A stretch of 38,127 nucleotides of DNA, taken from contig LSCF01000007.1 of assembly GCA_001577025.1 (NCBI GenBank), positions 1 to 38,127 of the forward strand. The letters run 5' to 3'. Position 1 is the first letter of the stretch, and each line of letters begins with the position of its first letter. The notes under the pieces are model-generated. The model was not told the origin of the DNA. It worked only from the letters and a program-made list of their open reading frames with translations, and ran no database searches. Source of the stretch: Fidelibacterota bacterium TCS55 (GTDB taxonomy: Bacteria > Fidelibacterota > Marinisomatia > Marinisomatales > TCS55). Made by a program: the position numbers and the translations under genes. Shown piece after piece: positions 1 through 8,341 of this stretch.

Positions 1-366
1 CTGCCATTCCGGTTCGCCGCCGAACCGGAAATACTCTTCAATAGCTCTCGCGGAGGCCCACTCGCCCCGCTCTGCGGCATATTCAACCAGCAATTTAACC
101 ACATTGGGCATCTCGTATACTTCGCCCGGTTGCATCATCAGCATCCGGTCATCCCATTCCCCGCAACGCGATGTCCTAACCGGAAGCAAGAGCTTCCATT
201 CCCATGCCATCAACAGCACATCCTCGGCATCCTCTCCGGCAATTGTTTCGATCGATTCGTAAGTGACCGTGCCGGATTTGCCGGCCTCGGTCAGAATTCG
301 CGCCAGCCGGTTCGTCCCTTCCCCGGGGCCTGCGACGTCACTCAGTGCTCGTTCCAGGGAACACAT
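1..366 (-). CDS. Hypothetical protein, 3' end outside the window
   Basis: The frame is open on the minus strand from an ATG at 366 to the window edge, giving 122 residues without a stop. It begins MCSLERALSDVAG and is acidic and helix-rich, with MAWEWKLLLPV and EYAAERGEWASARAIEEY segments. The second half resembles a winged-helix or TPR-like helical array, but I do not recognise the family. A TTG at 369 is an alternative start. The frame begins directly at the stop codon of the thiamine-binding-protein gene (370), so the two are probably co-transcribed. Base composition is G+C-rich like its two upstream neighbours and unlike the rest of the window. No function is proposed. Confidence 0.6.
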   Translation of the reverse strand, partial: MCSLERALSDVAGPGEGTNRLARILTEAGKSGTVTYESIETIAGEDAEDVLLMAWEWKLLLPVRTSRCGEWDDRMLMMQPGEVYEMPNVVKLLVEYAAERGEWASARAIEEYFRFGGEPEWQ

Positions 367-369
367 CAA

Positions 370-672
370 CTAACCAAGTTTCCTTTCGAGCGAGCTCAAT
401 TTGCCCTGCATACTTAGCGGTTTATCCCGCCGATCGTCAATTCGAATCGTCGTCACCACTCGTTGAACGTCGTCATTGAATGCCGTTTCGTGCATTTTTT
501 GAACCGCTGCCAGCACCCTGCTCAAATCGCCTTCAATGATCGTGCCCATAGCCGTGGATTGGTATTCGATATCCGTTTCGCCTTGAAGCGTTTGAAGCGC
601 CCGCGCCACATGCGAGCTCACTGAAGGACTTCCGGTACCCAGCGGCACCACACTCACTTCGACAACTGCCAT
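370..672 (-). CDS. MTH1187 family thiamine-binding protein
   Basis: This 100-residue protein matches the MTH1187/YkoF-like family of small ferredoxin-fold proteins that bind thiamine. The start MAVVEVSVVPLGTGSPSVS, the central YQSTAMGTIIEGD block and the C-terminal RVVTTIRIDDRRDK strand are the recognised family features, and the length is normal for the family. The role is probably thiamine binding or sensing in the cytoplasm, but the cellular function is not settled. A strong Shine-Dalgarno (AAGGAGAG, 677-684) sits just upstream of the ATG. It lies next to the nitroreductase stop codon, so the three left-end genes form a minus-strand operon. The recognition is by family resemblance read from the sequence. 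Confidence 0.85.
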   Translation of the reverse strand: MAVVEVSVVPLGTGSPSVSSHVARALQTLQGETDIEYQSTAMGTIIEGDLSRVLAAVQKMHETAFNDDVQRVVTTIRIDDRRDKPLSMQGKLSSLERKLG

Positions 673-682
673 AGCTCTCTCC

Positions 683-1363
683 TTATTGTTTCCATGTCAC
701 CAGGGAATCCAGTTCTTCGCGACCGCTCCGGAAACGGTTGGCAGGCAGGGACCAATCGGGATAGCCGATAGCGATGGAGACAATGAGCCGTTTGGATTCC
801 GTAATAGCCAGGGCCTTTCTCAACGCATCGGGGTAGAAGATAGTATCCTGCTGAATGCAGGTCCCGAGGTCGAATTCGAGCGCGGTCAGGGCAATGCTCT
901 GGGTTACGATTCCCAGGTCGACTAATGATATATGATGCTGCGGATTGAAGATCGCTTCATCCGCTATGATCCAGATCGCCGCCGGCGCATCAAAAAACCT
1001 CTTTCCCTTGAGTTGCCACTCTTTGCGTTTGGGTCGGTCGTTGCGTTCAATCCCGATTGTGCTGAACAGGTCTCGGGCCAGGGTCGATTGGCGTTCCCCG
1101 TAGGATTCCGGAAATTCGTTCGGTGGGAGGGCCCGGAAATCCGGGGCAATCGGTGCGCCCTGTTCGGCCTGTTCAATATTGACTCGTTTGGCCGTCTCCA
1201 GTGACGGCCCGGTCAGCACGATAAATTCCCAGGGCTGGCAGTTGGTCGCCGAAGGCGCCATGCGGGCGATATCGAGAATCCGGCTGAGCGTCTGCTGAGG
1301 TACCGGAGCCGACGTGAACCCGCGGATACTCCGTCTGGACCGGATCGCGTCGATAAGCTCCAT
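683..1363 (-). CDS. Nitroreductase family FMN-dependent oxidoreductase
   Basis: This 226-residue protein has the nitroreductase N-terminus: DAIRSRRSIRGF, the FMN-phosphate-binding Arg pair, followed by ARMAPSATNCQPWEFIV. The C-terminal half carries the LGTCIQQ and IVSIAIGYPDW segments typical of these homodimeric flavoproteins, which reduce nitro compounds, quinones or other acceptors with NAD(P)H. The substrate cannot be told from sequence. The start is supported by GGAGAGGG at 1370-1377, six bases before the ATG. It is the first gene of the minus-strand left-end operon, ten bases before the thiamine-binding gene. Composition is G+C-rich compared with the segment to its right. Confidence 0.9.
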   Translation of the reverse strand: MELIDAIRSRRSIRGFTSAPVPQQTLSRILDIARMAPSATNCQPWEFIVLTGPSLETAKRVNIEQAEQGAPIAPDFRALPPNEFPESYGERQSTLARDLFSTIGIERNDRPKRKEWQLKGKRFFDAPAAIWIIADEAIFNPQHHISLVDLGIVTQSIALTALEFDLGTCIQQDTIFYPDALRKALAITESKRLIVSIAIGYPDWSLPANRFRSGREELDSLVTWKQ

Positions 1364-1662
1364 GTGATTCCCTCTCCGCTGCCTATTCTATCATAAACAG
1401 AAGGACGAATCCGAATATATCAACAGGTGGCTATCAGCGGTCGGCCTCCACCTCCTTCCGTGAGGCGAATCGACGGAAATATCTTTCCCTTTTTGATGCT
1501 GACTGCAACCGGCACTGGTGACTGCCCCCTCGATTTTTTAAACGATTGGTGAAGGAACTCGCCCCCTTTTCTTTTCCAATTCTTCCAAATCACGGAAGCC
1601 TTCAATTCCAGCACGGTCAAATTCAATACGCTTGTTGGTGAAAATATAATCTTCCTTCCAGA
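1364..1662. other. Gene-poor stretch containing a probable sequence junction
   Basis: These ~300 bases separate the G+C-rich left-end genes from the AT-leaning copper cluster. They include the nitroreductase Shine-Dalgarno (1370-1377). A 68-codon minus-strand frame (1420-1626) is of low quality: Lys/Gly-rich, with no family match. I see no tRNA, terminator hairpin, insertion-sequence end or convincing promoter here. The composition changes across the stretch, and the barrel gene to the right has lost its start codon. A join between two different sequences may therefore lie close to 1640-1663. Confidence 0.5.
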
Positions 1663-1686
1663 ATTTGGTTTTCTTTATTTCTGGTT

Positions 1687-2655
1687 TTGTCTATTGGATT
1701 GTCAATTGCAGAAGATAAACTTCCCTTTTCATTAAGTGTTTTGAGTGATTTTTCCTATTCATCTGAAGATTCTGCTTTTCGGTCCACTGGGCTCGAATGG
1801 GTGTCCATGGGAAAACTGGGTAAACAAACAATGGTGATGGCTTACCTGCATAGTCCAATAAACGGTACACCTATGGTTGAAGAAGTTTTTGTGGATTATA
1901 AGAGTTCCAAGCAAGTTAAGGTAGGATATTTTCGCCCGAATATCGGTTGGCTGAATAAAGCCCATTTCCATACATATAATTTTATTTCATCACCACAAGG
2001 ATATCGTCTATTAATGGGTGAAAATCATTGGGCATCTCTTGGTACTTCAGCTGGAATATCTTTACCATTACCATGGAAAAGTGAAATATCAGCTCAATTA
2101 TTGAATAATCACTTTGGAGAAGTGGAGATAGAGGATGGCCATAGTCATGGGATTATCTTATCCGATTCATTGCGACAGGGCATGGTTAGTGGAATTTCTT
2201 CCGTCCATTCATTTACATCCATTTCACATGGGACCATAACTCTCAAAGCCAGTACACTATCTGGACGGTCAAAAAAATTGCAAGGATTGGCAATTCAGTG
2301 GAAATATAAAAATGATCCTTACCGATCGTGGATCATCCAAGGGGAGTATCTAAAAGGTGATATATCTGATTCACATCATGGAATTTCTTTTCATCCTGAT
2401 GAGGAATTAAATACGGCTTATATTCTTTTGGGTCGTCAGTTTAATAAAAAACTACATTTAGGTGTGTTAGTGGACCAATGGGCATACCGTTTAAAATCAA
2501 CTAGTGGTTATTCAGCAGCAATATATTTTGCATTTGCTCCTATAAATGACAGCTGGGTGATTAGAGGAAAAATTGTTAATGAACTTGATTCACAATTAAA
2601 AGGGGTCATTCAGTTCAATTGGGCGTTAGGGACCCATAAGCCACAGCGTTATTAA
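1687..2655 (+). CDS. Outer-membrane beta-barrel protein with His-rich stretches, start codon missing
   Basis: This frame encodes about 322 residues from a TTG at 1687. It stays open back to 1642, and the added codons read as the hydrophobic part of a signal peptide (IWFSLFLVLSIGLSIA before EDKLPF). No ATG, GTG or Shine-Dalgarno is found for it, so the true 5' end appears lost. The body alternates polar and aromatic strands as in porin-like barrels (VGYFRPNIGW, YILLGRQF, YSAAIYFAFAP). It has two His-rich stretches, EDGHSHG and DSHHGISFHPDEE, that could bind metal in a loop. It lies 38 bases before the Cys-rich gene at the head of the copper cluster. The family is not recognised. A metal-related channel role is inferred from context only. 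Confidence 0.7.
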   Translation: MSIGLSIAEDKLPFSLSVLSDFSYSSEDSAFRSTGLEWVSMGKLGKQTMVMAYLHSPINGTPMVEEVFVDYKSSKQVKVGYFRPNIGWLNKAHFHTYNFISSPQGYRLLMGENHWASLGTSAGISLPLPWKSEISAQLLNNHFGEVEIEDGHSHGIILSDSLRQGMVSGISSVHSFTSISHGTITLKASTLSGRSKKLQGLAIQWKYKNDPYRSWIIQGEYLKGDISDSHHGISFHPDEELNTAYILLGRQFNKKLHLGVLVDQWAYRLKSTSGYSAAIYFAFAPINDSWVIRGKIVNELDSQLKGVIQFNWALGTHKPQRY

Positions 2656-2693
2656 AAATAGAACAAATTGTCCATTCATGGGTAAATTCAAGC

Positions 2694-3059
2694 ATGCTTA
2701 AACGCACCATATCTATCGGATTGGTTTTGATTATGGCATTCGCCATGGCAACACCCCTATTACATATCGACTGTGATATGCCTTGTTGCGAGGCTAAAGA
2801 AATGACTTGTTGTGACAAGGAAAAATCTGTCAATAAAGCAAAAGAATGCACCATGAGAAACGAGTCCTGTGAGCATTCCCAGTTTGTTCCAATCGTTTCC
2901 GGTCCTAAATCAAAACAAAAATCCGCCCAAGTTGACATGGATAAAACAATCTGTTCCATGAAAACAGATGCGCCCAAATGTCAACTTTCCAAAAAAACGG
3001 TTTTTCAAAGCCAACCGTCTGATTCCCAGGCGAAATTTTCTCTCCCGCTCCGATTATAA
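2694..3059 (+). CDS. Small Cys-rich exported protein, putative metal binder
   Basis: This 121-residue protein starts with a basic-hydrophobic signal sequence (MLKRTISIGLVLIMAFAMAT). The mature part has nine cysteines, at residues 27, 31, 32, 39, 40, 52, 59, 87 and 96. Seven of them are packed into a 33-residue stretch with CDMPCC and MTCCDK motifs and nearby Met and His residues. The C-terminal quarter is Ser/Gln/Lys-rich and looks disordered. No known family is recognised, and it does not resemble CusF, CopZ or metallothioneins of known type. It sits between a barrel gene and the TolC-type gene of the copper exporter. A periplasmic copper-buffering or delivery role is inferred from cysteine density plus context. 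Confidence 0.7.
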   Translation: MLKRTISIGLVLIMAFAMATPLLHIDCDMPCCEAKEMTCCDKEKSVNKAKECTMRNESCEHSQFVPIVSGPKSKQKSAQVDMDKTICSMKTDAPKCQLSKKTVFQSQPSDSQAKFSLPLRL

Positions 3060-3070
3060 TATTATCCTGA

Positions 3071-3116
3071 CCTAGGACGATTGCGTCCATTACTAGGGAT
3101 CCGTACGTCTCGGATC
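3071..3116. repeat. Two hairpins, the first a degenerate REP-like element
   Basis: The gap between the Cys-rich gene and the TolC-type gene contains GGACG-ATTG-CGTCC (3075-3088), flanked by CCTA and TAGG arms (3071-3074 and 3094-3097). It is followed by GATCCG (3098-3103) pairing with CGGATC (3111-3116). The ATTGCGTCC core is shared with the hairpin at 13129-13158. Neither stem is followed by a T-run, so they look like a decayed repeat or an RNA-stability element rather than terminators. Confidence 0.5.
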
Positions 3117-3146
3117 TATTAATTCCATTCAACAATAAGGATAATT

Positions 3147-4409
3147 ATGAACCTTTTTATAAGACAACAAAACCATATTAAATCGCTGATCATTTTAATG
3201 ATCAGTTCGACTACTCTGATGGCATTTCAGGGTGATTTGGACATCTATATTCAAAAGGCGCGGGAAAATAATCCTTCCTTAAAACGTGCCAAAACCCAGT
3301 GGCAATCGGCCGAAGTCAATATTGCCGCTGCCAAAGGATTGTCTAATCCAACCGTCAGTGTGGGTTACTTTTTGGAAAGTGTGGAAACAGCCGCCGGTCC
3401 CCAACAGTATAAAATAGGCCTCATGCAAAAATTTCCTTTCCTTGGTAAACGGAAATTGCAGGGAAAAATTCAGGCTTCAAAAGCAGAGACTTTCTATTTT
3501 AATTATGTAGTTCATCAATTAAAGCTTGATCATGCAGTGCGGTCAACCTGGTATGATTATTACTACTTAGCGCGAGTCACGGAATTAACAGTCCAAAATT
3601 TCAAACTAATTCAAAATTGGGATGGAGTGATTCGTTCCAAATATGTGACAGCACGGACCGGTCATCCCGATTTGATCAAAACCCAGATTGAACTTATCCA
3701 GCTCGAAGATGAGTTATCCACATTAGAAAATAAAAAGAAACCCATTCTTGAACGATTTAGAACCCTGGTGAATGATCCATCTATGACAGATATTGTAGTG
3801 CCGGACTCGCTGGCTTTCGAATTGGGTAAATCAGACAAATCAATCATTCAACGCCAAATCTTGAAAAACAACCCCAATATCTTAGGCGTTAAAGCAGCCA
3901 TTGAAATGGAAAGGGCGAAAGTCAAGCGATCAAAATTGAATAGAATGCCAGATTTTGGTTTGGGTGTAGAATTAATCGGTACAGGTGAAAAGGATGGTAG
4001 TTCCGTCAGTGGAAAGGATCCGCTAGTGGCGAAACTTTCTATTGATATTCCCATCTGGATCAGAAAAACGAATTCAGAAATTACATCGGCAAATTATACG
4101 TTGACTGGCACTGAAGCCCGGGCAGAATCCATACAAAATGAACTAAGGTCAGAATTGGAGATGGTTTTATTTGATTTGGATGAATCCAGCCGCCAGATTC
4201 GTTTATATAAAGACATTCTCATTCCAAAAGGGCTGGAATCACTGAGCGCATCTGAAATCGCTTATCGGGGAGATAAGATTGAATTTATTTCCCTGGTGGA
4301 TGCACAACGGCGTTTACTTCAGTTCCAGATGAAGTATGAAAAAGCGGTGGTAGATTATTTAAAAGCAAAATCGAAATTGTCTGTTTTGACAGGGGAGAAA
4401 CAATCATGA
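3147..4409 (+). CDS. TolC-family outer-membrane efflux channel (CusC-type)
   Basis: This 420-residue protein has a signal peptide followed by two outer-membrane-efflux-protein repeats. Each has long amphipathic helices around a short strand segment. The first begins near DIYIQKARENNPSLKRAKTQ and the second near RQILKNNPNILGVKAAIEME, with PIWIRKTNSEI in the second membrane strand region. Such proteins trimerise into the outer-membrane exit duct of RND pumps. Its gene has AAGGA before the ATG and overlaps the CusB-like adaptor gene by four bases (ATGA at 4406-4409), so the two are translationally coupled. Its metal role comes from its partners. The family itself does not report the substrate. 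Confidence 0.92.
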   Translation: MNLFIRQQNHIKSLIILMISSTTLMAFQGDLDIYIQKARENNPSLKRAKTQWQSAEVNIAAAKGLSNPTVSVGYFLESVETAAGPQQYKIGLMQKFPFLGKRKLQGKIQASKAETFYFNYVVHQLKLDHAVRSTWYDYYYLARVTELTVQNFKLIQNWDGVIRSKYVTARTGHPDLIKTQIELIQLEDELSTLENKKKPILERFRTLVNDPSMTDIVVPDSLAFELGKSDKSIIQRQILKNNPNILGVKAAIEMERAKVKRSKLNRMPDFGLGVELIGTGEKDGSSVSGKDPLVAKLSIDIPIWIRKTNSEITSANYTLTGTEARAESIQNELRSELEMVLFDLDESSRQIRLYKDILIPKGLESLSASEIAYRGDKIEFISLVDAQRRLLQFQMKYEKAVVDYLKAKSKLSVLTGEKQS

Positions 4410-5851
4410 ATTTGAAACAAATTTTTAAAGATAACCAATTGACCATCGGATTGGTATTAATCGCCTTTTTATTGGGTTCATGGTTTACGGGCGGCAGTTC
4501 TACCTCTGAAAGTGTCACTCATAGTACTCACAGCACTTCATCCCAAGCGTGGATATGCTCGATGCATCCAAATGTGCAATTACCTGAAAAAGGCCAGTGC
4601 CCCATTTGCTTTATGGACTTGATTCCATTAGAACGTACTGGGGGCGGATTGAAGCCAAATCAATTATCCATGTCAGAAGATGCAGTAAAGTTAGCCAATA
4701 TCGAAACCGTGGCCATATCATATGGTAAAGCAGAAATGGACATTCAATTATCTGGAAAAGTGGTTTACGATGAATCCAGAATCGGGAATATCACTGCTTG
4801 GGTTCCGGGTCGCGTAGAAAGGATGTTTGTGGACTATACAGGCATCACGGTGAATAAAGGGGATCACATGATCGAACTCTACAGTCCGGATCTGTATGCA
4901 GCACAGGAGGAATTGATTCAAGCGCGAAAATTAGTTGGTACTGGTTCATCTCAATCCGCTTCATATCAAAAATCTATGGAATCAAATTTGTTGGCAGTGC
5001 GGGAAAAACTTCGCCTAATGGGGTTGGTGGATGAACAAATCAAGGCCATTGAAATGGGTGAAACGCCCTCCGATGTGGTTACAGTTTATAGTCCTATGTC
5101 CGGCGTGGTGATTCAAAAAAATAGTGTTGAAGGTGCCTATGTAAAAACGGGTACCAATTTATATACCATTGCCGATTTGGACAAGGTATGGGTCATCTTG
5201 GAGGCTTATGAAACCGATCTGCCGTGGTTGGCATTCGGGCAGGATGTATCCTTTACCACAAGCGGAATTCCCGGGAAGACATTTATGGGAAGAGTCATAT
5301 TTATTGATCCGATAGTTGATGAGAAGACCCGAACCGTAAAAGTACGTATCAATGTTGCCAATCCGGATGGTGAATTGAAACCGGGTATGTTCGTTCACGG
5401 TACGATTCATGTGTCTGTTGGTGGTGAAGGTAAGGCAATTAACCCGGAATTGGCCAATAAGTGGGTGTGCCCTATGCATCCAGGAGTGATACAAGATTCG
5501 CCAGGTAGTTGCCGTGTATGCGGGATGGATTTGGTCAAGTCTGAATCTATGGGTATTGTGCATAAACCGGGGCATCGCCACGAGAGTTTACTTGTACCGG
5601 CGAGTGCAGTATTAAAAACAGGTGAACGTGCAATTGTTTACATAAAGATCTCCGGAGTCGAACCGACCTTTGAGGGGCGCGAAATTGTTTTGGGTGTTCG
5701 TGTTGGCGATGCCTATGTAGTCAAATCTGGACTTTCCGAAGGAGAAGAAGTGGTTATGAAAGGCAATTTTAAAATTGATAGTGCCATGCAAATTTCGGCA
5801 AAGCCCAGTATGATGAATGGCAGTCCCGATCTGGATATAGTGAAACCATAA
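4406..5851 (+). CDS. cusB: CusB-like periplasmic adaptor with two heavy-metal-binding domains
   Basis: This 481-residue membrane-fusion protein has an N-terminal membrane anchor (LTIGLVLIAFLLGSWF, about residues 12-27). A heavy-metal-binding knuckle follows at about 49-73 (WICSMHP ... CPICFMDL). Then come the lipoyl/hairpin and beta-barrel regions (VYSPMSGVVIQKNSVEGAYV, IADLDKVWVILEAYE, VKVRINVANPDGELKPGMFV). A second knuckle at about 353-378 (WVCPMHPGV ... CRVCGMDL) is inserted before the final membrane-proximal part. Adaptors of this class join the inner-membrane RND pump to the TolC channel and hand over Cu(I) or Ag(I). Having two copies of the Cys/His/Met knuckle is unusual. The gene overlaps the channel gene and lies 21 bases before the pump gene. 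Confidence 0.95.
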   Translation: MNLKQIFKDNQLTIGLVLIAFLLGSWFTGGSSTSESVTHSTHSTSSQAWICSMHPNVQLPEKGQCPICFMDLIPLERTGGGLKPNQLSMSEDAVKLANIETVAISYGKAEMDIQLSGKVVYDESRIGNITAWVPGRVERMFVDYTGITVNKGDHMIELYSPDLYAAQEELIQARKLVGTGSSQSASYQKSMESNLLAVREKLRLMGLVDEQIKAIEMGETPSDVVTVYSPMSGVVIQKNSVEGAYVKTGTNLYTIADLDKVWVILEAYETDLPWLAFGQDVSFTTSGIPGKTFMGRVIFIDPIVDEKTRTVKVRINVANPDGELKPGMFVHGTIHVSVGGEGKAINPELANKWVCPMHPGVIQDSPGSCRVCGMDLVKSESMGIVHKPGHRHESLLVPASAVLKTGERAIVYIKISGVEPTFEGREIVLGVRVGDAYVVKSGLSEGEEVVMKGNFKIDSAMQISAKPSMMNGSPDLDIVKP

Positions 5852-5872
5852 TACACCAACATTGAGATAATC

Positions 5873-8341
5873 ATGATAGATAAACTTATTCAATACTGTC
5901 TAAACAATAAACTTGTGGTCGGAATATTTTTAACCGCCATAGTTGTTTGGGGCATGATGGTGGCACCATTCGATTGGCATTTGGGTGCTTTACCCAGAGA
6001 TCCGATTCCCGTGGATGCGATCCCTGACATCGGTGAAAATCAGCAAATCGTTTTTACAAAATGGGTAGGCAGAAGTCCCCAGGATATTGAGGATCAAGTC
6101 ACTTATCCGTTAACGACTGCATTGTTGGGATTACCTGATGTAAAAACGGTTCGTTCATTCTCCATGTTTGGTTTTTCCACTATTTATGTCATTTTTAATG
6201 AAGATGTTGAATTTTACTGGTCCCGATCACGAATCCTTGAAAAGCTGAACTCACTTCCCACCGGTACATTACCTCAAGGCGTTCAGCCAGCCTTGGGGCC
6301 GGATGCAACTGCATTAGGACAGGTATTTTGGTATACCCTCGAAGGCAGGGATGAAAAGGGAAACCTTACCGGCGGATGGGATCTTCAGGAATTGAGAAGT
6401 ATCCAAGACTGGACGGTGCGGTATGCACTTCAATCTTCAGAAGGGGTGGCTGAAGTGGCCTCTATTGGTGGATTTGTTAAGGAATATCAAATAGATGTTG
6501 ATCCCATTGTCATGCGTGAACATGGGGTGCAATTGTCTGATGTATTTAATGCAGTGCGCCAATCCAACCTGGATGTGGGTGCCCGGACGGTCGAAGTCAA
6601 TCGTGTGGAATATATGGTACGGGGGTTGGGGTTTATCAAATCATTAGAAGATATAGAATACACTGTAATTAAATCTCGAAACAATGTACCCATATATATC
6701 AAAGATGTGGCCCATGTGGCTTTAGGACCCGCATTGAGGCGCGGTGTGCTGGACAAGGAGGGGGCTGAAGCAGTTGGCGGTGTTGTGGTGGCACGATACG
6801 GAGAAAACCCCCTGGCTACGATTAAACATGTGAAAGCTAAGATTAAAGAAATTTCACCAGGCTTGCCCGAAAAAATCCTTGCAGACGGTACCAAAAGCCA
6901 AGTCACCATTGTTCCATTTTATGACCGAACAGGTTTAATCAATGAAACATTTAATACATTAAACCATGCCCTGAGAGATGAAATCCTGATTACCATTATT
7001 GTGATTATGATTATGGTGATGCATTTCCGAACATCTCTATTGATTTCAAGCATGTTGCCATTGACCGTTCTCATGGTATTTATCGGGATGAAATTATTCA
7101 AGGTTGACGCCAATATTGTGGCCCTTTCGGGCATTGCCATTGCCATCGGAACCATTGTGGATATGGGAATTGTGGTCACAGAAAACATATTAAAACATCT
7201 TCAGTCGGCCAAAAAGAAGGGTAAAAATGTTATTTTTAAGGCCGTGTCCGAGGTGAGTGGGGCAGTGGTGACGGCCGTGTCTACAACTGTGATTAGTTTT
7301 TTACCTGTATTCACCATGATTGGAGCCGAAGGAAAACTGTTTAAGCCATTGGCCTACACCAAAACATTTGCTTTGGTGGCCTCGGTCATAATTGCTTTAA
7401 CCGTTTTACCGGTTCTGGCCAATTGGCTTTTGCGGATGAAGAAGAAACCATCCTTTATAAAAACACCGGAATTATTTCAGCGAATCCCATGGATGGGCAA
7501 TGGATTGGTCATTGCCATCGGCGTTATAATTTTAGCCATGACGTGGATGCCCCTGGGACTGCAAAAAGGATTTTTTCTGAATATAATTTTCGCCGCCGCT
7601 ATCGTAGCCATTATTATGGGTGGCGTAACGGCCTTTACCCGGGTCTATCCCAAAATATTGGCCTGGGCTCTAGAGCATAAATTAAAAGCCATATTCTTGC
7701 CGGTTTTTGTTACAGTCTTCGGATTGGTTGTTTGGCTGGGGTTTGACGCATTCACAGGGTGGATGCCGAAATTCATTCGATCTTCCCGACCCATGACGGC
7801 TTTAAACCACGCCTTCCCGGGGTTAGGGAAGGAATTCATGCCACCACTGGATGAAGGGGCATTCCTCTATATGCCCACAACCATGCCACACGCCGGTATG
7901 GAAGAATCCATTGACGTACTTCAAACCCTAGACAAGGCATTGTATTCGGTCCCTGAAGTGGAGTCGGTGGTAGGCAAAATTGGAAGGGTGGATTCACCGC
8001 TGGATCCGGCTCCATTAAGTATGGTGGAAACGATTGTGGCCTTTAAACCTGAGTATGGTGTGGACCGGAGAGGGAAACCATTTCGCCAATGGAGGAGTCA
8101 TATTAAATCATCCGAAGATATTTGGGATGAACTGGTGAAAGTGGCCCAAATCCCAGGGACGACTTCCGCCCCAAAACTCCAACCTATTTCAGCAAGATTG
8201 GTCATGCTCCAATGCGGGATGCGGGCCCCCATGGGCATTAAGGTGAAAGGGCCAGATTTAACTACTATAGAATCTTTTGGATTGGCATTGGAAAATCTTG
8301 AAAAAAGCTCCTGGCGTAAAAGCAGACATGGTTTTTGCTGA
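5873..8341 (+). CDS. cusA: CusA/CzcA-family RND pump, N-terminal part of a frameshifted gene
   Basis: This 822-codon frame encodes the first two thirds of a heavy-metal RND transporter. It includes TM1 (LVVGIFLTAIVVWGMMVAP), the first porter region, and TM4 with the proton-relay acids (VDMGIVVTEN, about residues 429-438). All three methionines equivalent to the CusA Cu/Ag site are present: M667 in LYMPTTMP, M717 in APLSMVET and M778 in ARLVMLQCG. An extra pair of membrane spans between about 540 and 640 makes it longer than E. coli CusA. After GLALENLEK the frame runs off into SSWRKSRHGFC and stops. The missing part continues in the next frame (see 8277-9428). One surplus A in the A6 run at 8301-8306 accounts for the break. 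Confidence 0.93.
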   Translation: MIDKLIQYCLNNKLVVGIFLTAIVVWGMMVAPFDWHLGALPRDPIPVDAIPDIGENQQIVFTKWVGRSPQDIEDQVTYPLTTALLGLPDVKTVRSFSMFGFSTIYVIFNEDVEFYWSRSRILEKLNSLPTGTLPQGVQPALGPDATALGQVFWYTLEGRDEKGNLTGGWDLQELRSIQDWTVRYALQSSEGVAEVASIGGFVKEYQIDVDPIVMREHGVQLSDVFNAVRQSNLDVGARTVEVNRVEYMVRGLGFIKSLEDIEYTVIKSRNNVPIYIKDVAHVALGPALRRGVLDKEGAEAVGGVVVARYGENPLATIKHVKAKIKEISPGLPEKILADGTKSQVTIVPFYDRTGLINETFNTLNHALRDEILITIIVIMIMVMHFRTSLLISSMLPLTVLMVFIGMKLFKVDANIVALSGIAIAIGTIVDMGIVVTENILKHLQSAKKKGKNVIFKAVSEVSGAVVTAVSTTVISFLPVFTMIGAEGKLFKPLAYTKTFALVASVIIALTVLPVLANWLLRMKKKPSFIKTPELFQRIPWMGNGLVIAIGVIILAMTWMPLGLQKGFFLNIIFAAAIVAIIMGGVTAFTRVYPKILAWALEHKLKAIFLPVFVTVFGLVVWLGFDAFTGWMPKFIRSSRPMTALNHAFPGLGKEFMPPLDEGAFLYMPTTMPHAGMEESIDVLQTLDKALYSVPEVESVVGKIGRVDSPLDPAPLSMVETIVAFKPEYGVDRRGKPFRQWRSHIKSSEDIWDELVKVAQIPGTTSAPKLQPISARLVMLQCGMRAPMGIKVKGPDLTTIESFGLALENLEKSSWRKSRHGFC

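Noticed and set aside
1420-1626. 68-codon minus-strand ORF in the left gap
   Set aside because: It is Lys/Gly-rich, has no Shine-Dalgarno and shows no family resemblance. It lies over the suspected junction, so I do not call it a gene.
5159-5581. 140-codon minus-strand ORF opposite cusB
   Set aside because: It is the antisense shadow of conserved adaptor codons, with no signal or family of its own.
8298-8308. A AAA AAG as a programmed -1 frameshift site in cusA
   Set aside because: The heptamer fits the -1 pattern, but the second half of the pump is in the +1 frame. A -1 shift would not produce the fused protein.
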